NCBI GenBank assembly: GCA_024760905.1
Contig: CM045745.1
Span: forward strand, 15,728,782 to 15,792,781
From: Plotosus lineatus
Lineage: Eukaryota; Chordata; Actinopteri; Siluriformes; Plotosidae
Length of the DNA stretch: 64,000 bases
Reading direction: 5' to 3'
Below are positions 45,096 through 55,166 of the stretch, in pieces; within the stretch, counting starts at the first letter, position 1; every line of letters begins with the position of its first letter. The notes under the pieces were generated by a model. That model was not told where the DNA came from. It saw nothing but the letters and a program-made list of their open reading frames with translations, and made no database searches. Position numbers and translations under genes: made by a program.

Positions 45096-45714
45096 GTTTG
45101 TTAAGTTTAAATTATAATTCAAGTTTTGTATACTTGTGAGCACATCTTGCAAACACTTATTAGTGAATCCTGTAGCTGACAGATGCGTAATGGTCACATG
45201 ACTACAAGCACACTGTGGCAAGCTGCCCATAGTCAAGTCTGAGCAAGTATGTATTATATAGCGCTTATGTTTAGATAAGCCTGAGCTGCAGAGATGCACC
45301 AGACTCTGAAAACCTTATGACTGGTCGATGACTGCTTCCATAGATTCATCCTTTGCCAACACAGACAGAGTGGCTATTCTGCACAACCAGGGGGACAGCA
45401 TAATAATATGGTGTAGAAGAGGGTGAAGTGGAGGGAAGGGAAAAAATCAGTACAAGATAATTATTCAGAACAAAATTGTCCCTCTGGAACCATCAGCAAA
45501 CCCTCAAGTTTTGGTTTCCCATCTAACCCACTATCTGGGCCTCTCTGAAATCTCGCTAGTTCTGCCTCGGCACAGAAGCTTCTTACTGAATAGCCATGCA
45601 CTAAGACTTGTGGGTAAGATGCTGTCAAGATGTTGAGCATTGGTATTTTCATTTCTGACTGTGGCATTTGCCAGAAGGTGGATTTAAATAATAAAAAAGA
45701 TCATATTTGGAGCT
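45096..45714. other. No recognised gene
   Basis: Unique sequence with no recognised feature. Confidence 0.4.
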
Positions 45715-46195
45715 ACTGAGTGGCGCAACGACAGGGTGTGTGAGTGACTATTAACCCAGAGAGTTATACATGAAAGTTCAAATCTGGGTTAATGCCACAG
45801 CCATCTGTAGCCAGGAGTCCATGGGAGCTAATTGGCAAAGCTTTCACACGAGAGAGGGATGGCATACGCTCACTTCCCTGTCACTCACAGCGATAGCTAG
45901 CCAATCATGGGTGTCTGAGCTCATTTGTACGAAGGGGTGGATAGTGTGTTAAACCGCCCCTAAATACATGCGATACCGCAGTTCGAAAAATACGCAGGTG
46001 GGTGGCATTGCATGTCACATTGAGAGCATGTGCATGCTTTTGTTCATCCCTGGTTGGTCGTGGTCATGTGATAGGGAAGGAAATACGTACTTGATTTGTG
46101 GGAACTGGACACGACTAAATGAGGGAGAAAACAGGGGGGAAATCACAAAATAATATAATAAAAATTAATAACAATAATAAAAATAAAAAAAGTTT
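45715..46195 (+). mobile_element. SINE-D: long tRNA-like SINE
   Basis: The head (ggagctactgagtggcgcaa, B box gttcaaatctgg) is followed by gccacagccatctgtagcca, cactcacagcgatagctagc, ccctggttggtcgtggtcat and an A-rich AATA tail. The same order occurs in a known SINE-like repeat of fishes, by memory. Confidence 0.7.
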
Positions 46196-46734
46196 TCACA
46201 CAATTGTGCTTCATTGATTTGAGTACTGTAGATAGAATGATGGAAATAAAGCCAAAGCAACCTCGGGAACAATTGACTGATCTATCAGTCCTTTGGTGAG
46301 GAGATAAGTCCAAGAAAACCAAAGTTAACTCGCTTGGCCAGATTAGAATTTAAAAACAATGAAGAAGAAGCATGAGATGTAGCGAGATAGAAGCCAACGA
46401 TTAAAGAGGGCCTGGTGGCCTGTTAAACGACAATTAAGAAGAAATGAGGTAGAAAAGAAACCTATCCGTGTGGAGTAGGAAGCAGATGTGAGTGACTACA
46501 AAACCATCTAAGTTTTTCTGGAAAAAGTTAAAAATAAATGACATTTATTATAATAAAATGTCCAATTTATGAGACATTAAGTTTCTACTGAGTGTTTCAT
46601 TTCTCACAGCACATTTTATCACGACAGTGCTACTTCTGATCCTTTATGATTCCATTGCATTATTAATCAGTGATCCAGTGCTGAAAAGAATAATTTCAGT
46701 ACACTCCAGATTTCAAGTTTTGAGAACCAGCAGC
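46196..46734. other. No recognised gene
   Basis: AT-rich sequence with no recognised feature. Confidence 0.4.
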
Positions 46735-46905
46735 AGAAGCATTGTAGCATATTTGTTAGCATTTCCACCTCAAGACAAGAAGTTCCTGGGTGACAACATT
46801 TCTATGTGTAGTGTGTACGTTTTTCCTCATTCTTGCGTGGGCTTTCTTCACTTGCTCCAATTTTCCTCCCACCATCCAAAGACATGCACATTAGGCCCCA
46901 AGTTG
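46735..46905 (+). mobile_element. SINE-B, 3' part lost
   Basis: The head (attgtagcatatttgttagc, tcaagacaagaagttcctgg) and central block (cattcttgcgtgggctttct, cccaccatccaaagacatgc) are present. A SINE-A copy follows at once. Confidence 0.72.
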
Positions 46906-46907
46906 AT

Positions 46908-47080
46908 TCACTGATTTTCTGAACCGCTTAATCCTAATTAGGGTTGTGGAGAGGATGGTGCCCATCTCAGCCAACTCTGGGTGAGGGCAGACTACACCCT
47001 GGACAGCTCGCCAGGTCATCGCAGGGCAGCAATGGTTCTTTGATAGAGAAGTCTTTGATAACCCAGTTAGCTGCACTGTG
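46908..47080 (-). mobile_element. SINE-A (L2-like tail), tail and part of body
   Basis: On plus: ctgaaccgcttaatcctaat, gggtgagggcagactacacc, gataacccagttagctgcac. The tRNA-like head is absent and the body has a deletion after aatggttcttt. Confidence 0.75.
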
Positions 47081-47447
47081 GACCCAAGCATGAGTATGGG
47101 TAGCCTTGATGCAATTCCAAGTGTCCATGGGTACAAGACTTAATCCCTATATAGCCTGCATCCAATTTCTGTAAGCTGTATAGACAGTTCAAAAACATAG
47201 CACATAGCACAAAGTGCTTTTTTCTGGGAACAGTTTAACTCACTGCGCTGCCAATTCACTTCTCTGAAGTTCAAGTCAACTCGCTGCACCCGACTTCCAA
47301 GTCAGCTTACTGCATAGCAACAGGTCAATTCACTGTACATATTGCTCATTCATTAATTAATTTATTTACTGAACCAAGTAATACTCCTGGGTGAAGTCAG
47401 GGAAGATCCTGAACAGTTTGTCAGTTCACTGTGTATACATATGCATG

Positions 47448-47448
<1 letters not shown>
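47081..47448. other. No recognised gene
   Basis: Short unique stretch with a small tcaactcactgc-like tandem motif (47230-47330). No gene was seen. Confidence 0.4.
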
Positions 47449-47501
<53 letters not shown>

Positions 47502-47581
47502 TGTATGTGTGAGTGTGTGTGTGTGCATGTGTGTGTGTGCATGTGTGTGTGCATGTGTGTGTGTGCATGTGTGTGTATGTA

Positions 47582-47671
<90 letters not shown>
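47449..47671. repeat. Compound (GT)n-(TA)n microsatellite
   Basis: A GT array with GTGTAT and GTGCAT variants (about 47449-47618) followed by pure (AT)n up to the left end of pogo-C copy 2. Confidence 0.95.
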
Positions 47672-47674
<3 letters not shown>

Positions 47675-48462
47675 TGATACCTCTGCTCACGAACATAATT
47701 GGTTCCCAGAAAGTGTGTGTAAGGCGAAAAGTTCGTCTTCCGAACATTTATTTCCCATAAGAAACCATTAAAATGAGAATAATCCGTTCCCAGGTCCCCA
47801 TAAAACATAATTTTCTACTAAATAAGCCTTAAAACTACACAAAATATACCTTATTTTATGTATAATAAATGTGCTCTTGTATTGTAATTAAAGAAATAAA
47901 CTGTACTGTATAATAAAGTCGTTTTATTTACCTTTGTGATGGTAGTTGATGGCTTGATGGAATGGAGTGGGGGAGGAGGAGGGGGGGAGGAGGAGGGAGG
48001 GAGGGACTTACTGTTTGGAAGGAGAGTTTGGAAACGCCTACTGTTTGGAAACACCTTTAGCCACACACGCACCCTTAATAGCTTCCTTGTTCTTAAGGAT
48101 GGGAGCAATGGTAGACTTGGCGTACTGGTACTGGGACGCTAAGTCACACAAACGCACACCTCGTTCGTGTTTTTCAATGATCTCCGCCTGTGGTGGGGGC
48201 TTTTTCGGTCCCATAATAGCAAAAGTACACTCAATATGGTCCAAAATGTCTATCAAACACAAACCACTTCCGCATTCAAAGAAAGGGGGTGACGAACTGT
48301 GACGACATGAGCGTGCGTCAGCTTCTCGTGGCCGCCACCGTGGCGCTGTTCGACCGCGTGGTTTGATTCGTTCGCCGAAAACTAGTTCGTCAGCAGAGAC
48401 AAATTTAATGTTCTTGAGGCGAAAAGTTCGTGAGCTTAAGCGTGTCAGCGGAGGTTTTACTG
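47672..48462 (-). mobile_element. pogo/Tigger-like deletion derivative, pogo-C copy 2
   Basis: It is the same element as at 7492-8278, with ends cagtgatacctctgctcacg and cagcggaggttttactg. The left end abuts (TA)n and the right end is again followed by (TA)n. Differences from copy 1 by eye are a few substitutions, extra GGA repeats near 47970-48005, and loss of a short block near the 3' end. Confidence 0.88.
48038..48214 (-). pseudogene. Tigger/CENP-B-type helix-turn-helix exon remnant
   Basis: The minus-strand frame starts at the ATG 48212-48214 (MGPKKPPPQ) and reads EIIEKHERGVRLCDLASQYQ, then STIAPILKNKEAIK, and stops at 48038-48040. Tigger-family and CENP-B-like proteins begin with such a psq-type helix-turn-helix (EKHERGVR...STI..ILKNKE), which binds the element ends. 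About 57 residues are left. The second DNA-binding half and the DDE domain are missing, so no transposition activity is expected. In copy 1 an indel separates the start from the helix. Confidence 0.75.
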
Positions 48463-48485
48463 TATATATATATATATATATATAT
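48463..48485. repeat. Short (TA)n
   Basis: A TA array between pogo-C copy 2 and the next SINE. Confidence 0.9.
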
Positions 48486-48790
48486 TGGGGGTTCGAGTCC
48501 CACTTCCCACAAGGTTGTCACTGCCCCCCACACACACAGTGCAGCTAACTGGGTTATCAAAGGCCGGCTATGTCTCTCACTGGTCTATGGTGAGAGGTTC
48601 ATGTAAAAGAATCACTACTGACTTTTGTAAAAAGTAGCTGCATAGCCGTTAGCAGGTTTCTGTCCCTTGCTAGAGGGTTGTGTCAGGAAGGGCATCTTTA
48701 TGCCAAAACTTATGCCAAATCAAACATGCGAATCATTCGCTGTGGCGACCCCTGAAAAAGGGAAAAAGCCAAAAGGAAATCTCTCATATA
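48486..48790 (+). mobile_element. SINE-A with RTE-like tail, head truncated
   Basis: It begins at the B box (tgggggttcgagtcccactt) right after the TA array, then the body (gcagctaactgggttatcaa) and the RTE-like tail (gtgtcaggaagggcatcttt, tcgctgtggcgacccctgaa). Confidence 0.85.
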
Positions 48791-48794
48791 TTGA

Positions 48795-49022
48795 TTTTCT
48801 GAACCATTTAATCCTACTTAGGGTTGCAGGGAGTCTGACTTGCCAGATCATCGCAGGGCAGAAACACATTGATCGCTACGCAGCCTACTCTTGTGATTGA
48901 CGTAGCCAGCATTTGCTGCCCCAGCTAGCTGGACTGAAGGGACAGCAGTGACAACCCGTTGATAGTGGGGCTTGAACCCTGACATCGGGATCAGTAATCC
49001 AGCACCTTACCACCGAGCCTCC
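48795..49022 (-). mobile_element. SINE-A (L2-like tail), decayed
   Basis: On plus: tgaaccatttaatcctactt, tcatcgcagggcagaaacac, cagctagctggactgaaggg and head ggggcttgaaccctgacatc. Internal deletions shorten tail and body. Confidence 0.75.
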
Positions 49023-51430
49023 AGTGAGTTTTCTACTGCTGGTAAAGGGTTTATTTCTTACACTGCTACTTCGACAGAATTTTCACATAGAATTATTATT
49101 AAGTTTAGGTCAACCCATGTTTGTACAAGCATGTGATTTTATTTTAAATTAAATGTATCATTTAAATTAAATGTACCAGAAACTGAAACTGAAAAAAGAC
49201 TACCGTCTGTGTTGGAATACACAATTGATATTAAATTACATGATGATACCGATTGATATATAGTGAAACTAAAACATCTCGGCTTTATATCTGTATATCA
49301 TCCACCTACCAATATGTTTCCCATTTATTAATGACTGACACAGTGCTTTCAGATAAGACTTCCAAACTGCGATTCCCATCAGCCCCTGCATGTCACGTCA
49401 CCCAAATGATGAGGCATGTGTTTAATATTGTCAATGATTGTGTACAATACTTATACTGCCTTTCTTTCTATTTAGCTTTGGTTTGTCCATTCCACACTGT
49501 TATTTTGTTTACCTTTCAGGATAGAATAAGTATAGGGCTGATATATTAATAGCTAATGATTTGTACATTTGCAGGGATGGTTGGGTGAACTTGGAAAAAA
49601 AATAAGGCAGGCTACCCAGGGCAAAAATCTAATTTTGAAATAGCGCTCCACCACATTATGCAATCCAATGCTCTTTCCTTGAAAATTAATTTAGGGTTTT
49701 CTCTAAAATGCTTCCAACCACTTGGAAAGAGGTATTTATCACTAAAGCTACAATAGCTAAATTTACCATAAAATAAACTGTCGCTCCAAACAGTCACTCT
49801 TGTCATTAGGAAGGAATTTGTGGCTTTTAGCTTTATGCAGGCAGCGTACTATAATAAAATTAAAACAGAACAAAGAACAGCCAATCTAAGATAATAACAA
49901 AGCTATAATCTAAAATAAATGGAGCATCATTTTTGTGTGGACAAAGTCAACATGAGGTTTTTAATTTCTCAGTTTTGATTCAGCCTCCATTACAGCGTAC
50001 TACGTACACAGCAGATTTAAAAGCAATTGCGAGTCGTCTCCAACCAAAGTGCGAGGTACAGAATTTTCTCAGTGTTTTATGTAGCAATAGAATGAGATGA
50101 TTCCTTCAGACAGAGCTGTTTCCATTCCACTATGATAAGATTACTTTTCCAAAGGCAGGCTGTTGTGACTAAAGCCATGCATCTTTTTACTACGGCTCCA
50201 TTTAAAATGAACTGACCTCAGATTTTGCACTCCTCACACTAAAACTGTGCAATTTTCTTTTCCCGCTACTTGCGCTCACATTTGCCCCATTTTTTTCATT
50301 AGTTCTCCCTTGGTTTGGCCTGGGGATATGAAGCAAGGGTCATTCACTGCAAGACTCGTGTTTACTTTGGAATCCTCCGGAGTTGAGTACTGAATATTCA
50401 GATCTGTCTTTTTGGGGAATGAATGAAAATACTGAAACAAAGACTAAAACAACAATTTTTCTTCTCATTCTTTCAGTGGCACAATGGAATACATTATTCT
50501 TTTCATTTCCAAGCCGTTCTCCATGCTTGATCCCATGTTTCTTAGCTTGTAGCATTTAGCATAATTGCGTCTCCTGCCATCTTCTTTGCCCATTGTTATG
50601 ATTAAGATTCTTTTCTCCCGGTGAACCCAGAGCGGTGTGTGATTTTTGGATGCCATGCTGCCAAGAGGAACATAAAATAAATCTCAGGACAAGTTTATTT
50701 TGTCTGCCGCCTACAGGAAAGGAAAACAAAATGCCTAATAAAAGACTTCCTTCAAGGGCAGCCTCTGCGATTATGACATTTCATTATGAGAGGAAGAGAT
50801 AATAGTTTGGAGGTTGAGATTTACCTGGTTTCTTCTCTATGCATTTTAATTTGTGTATTCATTGTTAAGTGGTCTGACCGCCAGTTATTTAATTGAAAAC
50901 ATAAAATGTCTGGAGATCTCTGCCCTGTGTCTTTGCCAGAGCCTTCCAGAAATTGAGAATATAAAAGACTACACGGAGTGCACTTTGTGTGTGGTCTTAA
51001 GTCACCAAAAAAAAAGAGGTTTGGCAAGTTGGAAGAAAAGCAGTAATATATGATCAGAGTTGAGGTAGGCGTCTGTCTAACTTCCAAATGTAGTAATCTC
51101 TGAAGGTCTCTTCTGAGGTACCATATGAGTTACACTTTATGAAGAGAGACTATATCATATATTTAAACTTTTGTGCCCCTTACTTCTGAAACGTTCATCA
51201 TGGGGTTCCTACAAAATGGCAAAGGGTGGCTCAAAAGTGGTGTGGATTTTATTGACTATTTCAAGGATGGCCGAACTGTGAGTCTTGGGTCAAGCTAACA
51301 TAACATGCATCAGTGATAAACACAGGCATGAAGTCAAAAGCATTTATGCCTGTCTTACGTGGTTTGCAGTGAATTAGAGTTTATTCATTCATGAATAGAA
51401 CTGCGTAATAAATTTGTAGCTTGTTATAGC
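49023..51430. other. Longest mostly unique stretch, no gene recognised
   Basis: About 2.4 kb without a recognised repeat or clear exon. The composition is more even than in neighbouring AT-rich spacers, particularly at 50100-51150, so it could hold conserved non-coding elements. That is conjecture from composition only. Confidence 0.4.
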
Positions 51431-51441
51431 TACACCCTGTA

Positions 51442-52926
51442 GGGGAGACCAGGGAGACTTGGGACACATTTTAGAAAATGAATACGTCCCTGTATGGAAA
51501 ATCCTGAAGCGTTGATGAAAGTCTTCATGGCAGTCAGGAACTACTATAAAAACATCATTCAACAACCAAATGTTATTTCCATGTATTAAAAGAGTGACCC
51601 AATACCATGTGATTAAAAATTGTCAACTTTCAGGGGAGAGATGGGACTGCTCAGGGTGCTGCGGGACACCGCAAAAGGAGACTTCGGACACATTGGGGAA
51701 AATAATTAATTTTCGTATAAAATACAATGTTTTTGTTTTTTTTTTTTAGGAAAAAGAACTTTGTTAATGCATACGTTAACCACAAAAAAAAAAAGAACCC
51801 TCAACATTACATCAAGATTTTTACTTTTAGAACACAACTCATTTTAGGCGTTACATAAATGTGTTATGGTTTGTGTTTATTGAGGATTCGTTTTGATTTT
51901 CCTGCATTGCTCTAACCCTGTTTCCCCCCAACTGTGCAGACTGTGGCTGAGGGGCGTGGCTGGCCTACCTCTGGCTGATTGCAGCAGTGCACACCTGATC
52001 CCCCTCCTCAATCAACCCACTATAAAGACCTTCTGCACCTTCACCTTTCTGCCAGCAGATTGTTTCAATCTCACTCGGGTCGGGTCGGGTCGGGTCGGGT
52101 GTTCTCTACTTGCTCCTAGTTCTTGCTCTGTGGGCAGCCAGTCTTCCCAGCCACAGTCTCCAGTGTTTGATACTGTTTATTTTCTTCATTGTCTCCAGTG
52201 TTCGTTACCGTTGAATTTTTTGTCGGCACCTCTAGTGTTTGTCACTGTTTATTTTTTTTATCTGCGGCGTCTCCTGTAAGTTAATAAACCTTATCTGTTG
52301 AACTGTTCATCGTCTCATGCAAGTCCTGGGTCCGGCTGAGAGTTCCACCCGTAACAAAATGCAGGCTAAAATGTATGCCACATTTTCCATGCAACTCAGA
52401 ATAACATCATTGTTTACTTTCACAAATTCTTGTACTGTAATGTGGATATAAAAATAGCTGAGTAACAGTTAGAAATGCCAGCCTCTTAATTCCAGGTCGA
52501 AGTTTGAAGAACAATGTAAGAATAGAAAATATTATGAGCCTGTATTGGGAAAAACTCATTTCAAGCTTTCAAATGTTAAACAAATCTCCCCATTTCAGAA
52601 TTTTGAGGAAATTTGTAAAATTGGAAATGAGAAGAAATTTTAAAAAGCTGCAAAAATATACACATAAATGAAGACTTTATTTTTTTTACCATATCAACAA
52701 GAGATCTAGATGCCAACAATGAATGTCAGGATGGAAATGTATTGCAAAGTAAAAATTCAAGTCTAGGAGGGATTAAAATAAAAATAAAGTTTCTTGATTA
52801 AGAAGGCAGAATGGTTCTTTCCACAAAAATTGCTTATTAACGTACTTAAACCTAAAGATATAACGTAATCTCTAATATCACCTGCTATTGTAATTTCTCA
52901 CAAATGGCCCTGTCCCATTACTCCCC
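51442..52926. mobile_element. Old TIR-like element hosting the solo LTR (tentative)
   Basis: The left part reads taggggagaccagggagact, tgggacacatt, and a related block recurs at about 51680 (gagacttcggacacatt). The right part read in reverse is taggggagtaatgggacagg. Such a start resembles worn terminal repeats of a fish DNA transposon. An octamer gttatagc occurs on both flanks (about 51424 and 52931) but is offset unevenly from the ends. The solo LTR at 51862-52356 would then be nested in it. Confidence 0.35.
51862..52356 (+). mobile_element. Solo LTR, Gypsy-like, 495 bp, with TSD
   Basis: It starts tgttatggtttgtg and ends accegtaaca-like (cacccgtaaca), with TG/CA tips, TATA-like ctataaagacc (about 52022) and a polyadenylation signal in gttaataaacc (about 52281). 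Perfect 5-bp repeats aaatg flank it at 51857-51861 and 52357-52361. No internal region is present. It shares the block ctgattgcagcagtgcacac, ccctgatcc-type and ctataaagac with the minus-strand LTR at 29223-29654. A (GGGTC)n run of about five units lies at 52075-52101. Confidence 0.92.
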
Positions 52927-53047
52927 TAAAGTTATAGCCAGGATGTGGTACCCATCAGATTTAAACTTATTGTTTAAATCAAACTAATTTACACAAATCA
53001 GTGACTTTTGTAGCTTTATCTGTTTTTGAAAAAAAAATTATAATATA
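52362..53047. other. No recognised gene
   Basis: AT-rich sequence; apart from the possible right part of the old TIR-like element nothing was recognised. Confidence 0.4.
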
Positions 53048-53537
53048 CAGTGTTCCCTCGCTACTTTGTGCTTCAGTTTCTGCGGCTTCAGTGCATCGCG
53101 GGTTTTTCAAAAACATTCATCGAAAAATAGAAAAAGAAAAAGAAGGAAAAAGTTAAGGGAAATGCCGCAAAATAACGCTAATCATGCAAAAAAAAAACAA
53201 ACAAAACAAAACAAAACAAACAAAAATAAGAAAACAACCCAACAAAACTATTTACATTTTCTGTGAGGTGCACATCTGAGTGTGTGTGCGCGGACATCTG
53301 TGTGTGCACGTGAGTGTCTGTATGTGTGTGTATTTATATTTTATTTACATCTTATGCATTATTTTTGAATGTTTGTTATTATAAGCATTTATAGCTTTGA
53401 ATATGTATTTATTGGTATCATATACATATATACATGTAGGTATACGTCAGTCAGGGGGGTCGATCCTACTTCACGGAAATCAGCACTCATGGGGAGGTCT
53501 TGGTCTCCATTAACCGCGGAAAGTGAGGGATCCCTTT
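53048..53537 (+). mobile_element. pogo-E MITE, full length, 490 bp
   Basis: The left end cagtgttccctcgctacttt and right end gaaagtgagggatccctt are flanked by TA. The interior shares ggcttcagtgcatcgcg and aagcatttatag-type blocks with the copy at 26282 and contains AAACA repeats at about 53195-53225. No transposase. Confidence 0.83.
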
Positions 53538-53557
53538 ATACATAAAGTGAGAAGGGA

Positions 53558-53873
53558 AAGCACGGTGGCACAGCGCTTAGCCCATCTGCCTCACAGCAAG
53601 AAGGCATGGGTTCGATTCCCTGCTTGGGCATTTCTGTGTGAAGTTTACATATTCTCCCTGGGCTTGTGTGGATTTCTTCCCAAAGTCCAAAATACGTGCA
53701 CAGTAGGATAACTGGATGTTCCAAATCACCCCCCGTGTGAGTGTGAATGGTTGAGTGAGTGAGTGTTGGCCCTGTGATGGTATGGCAAGCTGTACAGGGT
53801 GTACCCCGCCCACCCCAAGATTCAGCTGAGTGCCAACCTCGCCGCAACTATAATTAGGATTGAATTATTTATG
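53558..53873 (+). mobile_element. SINE-B copy, full length
   Basis: The head (ggtggcacagcgcttagccc, B box gggttcgattccc), central block (tctccctgggcttgtgtgga) and 3' part (ccctgtgatggtatggcaag, ctataattaggattga) are present. Its 3' part is the best SINE-B comparison for the SINE-A L2-like tail. Confidence 0.88.
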
Positions 53874-54259
53874 TGTAAACTCCTTAAAAAACAGACATTT
53901 TGCTCAGTTTCAAGACGTCAAATGCCGATGCATCTTGAATATGGCACAAAAAATGCAATTTAGTTTGTAACCATTTTACAAAGAGGGACAGTACATAGAA
54001 ATGTAAAAAAAAAAACTTATCCATTCACCTTAATCAGAAAATGTGTCCAGTTAAGCGAAGTACATTATTAACCCTGTTTACAGAAACCCTGTGATTTTTT
54101 TCAAAATGCAATTAAAAACAAAATCTTTGATTTGTTAATTAACATGCACCTTTATTTACCTGATATTTTATTTATTGTAGGACAGTCAAAAAAATAAGTC
54201 AGGTATGATTTAGAAGCTCATGCAAGATCAGGTAAGACTTCTAAAGTGATTGGTAGGTT
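53874..54259. other. No recognised gene
   Basis: AT-rich unique sequence. Confidence 0.4.
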
Positions 54260-54271
54260 ATGAGGTGTTAT

Positions 54272-54514
54272 GATCCCCAGTGCAGCTAACTGGGTTATCA
54301 AAGGCCGGCCATGTCTCTCACTGTCTATGGTGTGAGGTTCATGTAAAAGAACCATTGCTGACTTTCGACAAGAGTAGCTGCAAAGCCGTCGCCGTGTTTC
54401 GGCCCTGCGATGGCCTGGCGAGCTGTCCAGGGTGTACTCTGCCCTCGCCCGAAGTTGGCTGGGATGGGCGCCAGCCTCCTCGCGACTCTAATTCGGATTA
54501 AGTGGTTACAGAAA

Positions 54515-54541
<27 letters not shown>
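54272..54541 (+). mobile_element. SINE-A (L2-like tail), head truncated, 12-bp TSD
   Basis: It starts in the body (gatccccagtgcagctaact) and continues through the junction agccgtcgccgtgtttcggc into the tail gatggcctggcgagctgtcc, ggctgggatgggcgccagcc, gattaagtggttacagaaaa, ending in (GAT)n. A perfect 12-bp direct repeat atgaggtgttat lies at 54260-54271 and 54542-54553. Confidence 0.92.
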
Positions 54542-54545
<4 letters not shown>

Positions 54546-54553
54546 GGTGTTAT

Positions 54554-55166
54554 AATTGGTTATAAAAGGATCACCCACCACAGGCTCAGAGGTTGCGTTC
54601 AATGAAGGGTTTTGTCTTACTACTTTGTCCCAAAATTTGTGAGAACTATAAATAAGCTCAAAAGGAACATTTCTTAATGTGAGCTTCTAAAGAACTGGGT
54701 TCTTTCTGAATTTAAAGTACTGTATATAATATTTTGAAAAGATTCAGGGAATTTGAACGCATTCATAAAGGGCAAGATCAAAAACCAGTGTTGGATGTGT
54801 GTGAACTCCAACCCTTCAAACGGCACTTCCTGAGAATCCATTATGTTACTCAGACAAATGTAGTAACGTGAGCTTCGGGGGACATCGGAAAGCAGATAAC
54901 ACAACACAGTCTGATGCTGCACAACTTGAAACATTATTGCACAAGAAAGAAGGAATACATCAATTATATGCAGAAATGCTGCCAAGTTTTCTGAGCCCGA
55001 ACTCATCTCAGATGGACTGAAAGACAGTGGAGGTACATATGTGCTGTTGTCAGATGAATTTACATTTCAGCTTGTTTTGGGGGAAAACAGATGGTGAATT
55101 CTCAATGTCAAGATAAAAATGAGCATCCAGATTGTTATGAGTAAAAAAATCACAAAAGACAGCATC
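54554..55166. other. No recognised gene
   Basis: Unique sequence leading up to the minisatellite; the minus-strand frame at 54674-55006 (110 aa) shows no domain. Confidence 0.4.

Noticed and set aside
47391..47808. Frames of Cys/Val, Thr/His or Tyr/Ile repeats
   Set aside because: They are translations of (GT)n, (CA)n and (TA)n microsatellites; the same holds at 7140-7591, 11559-11916, 26514-26907 and 44534-45104.
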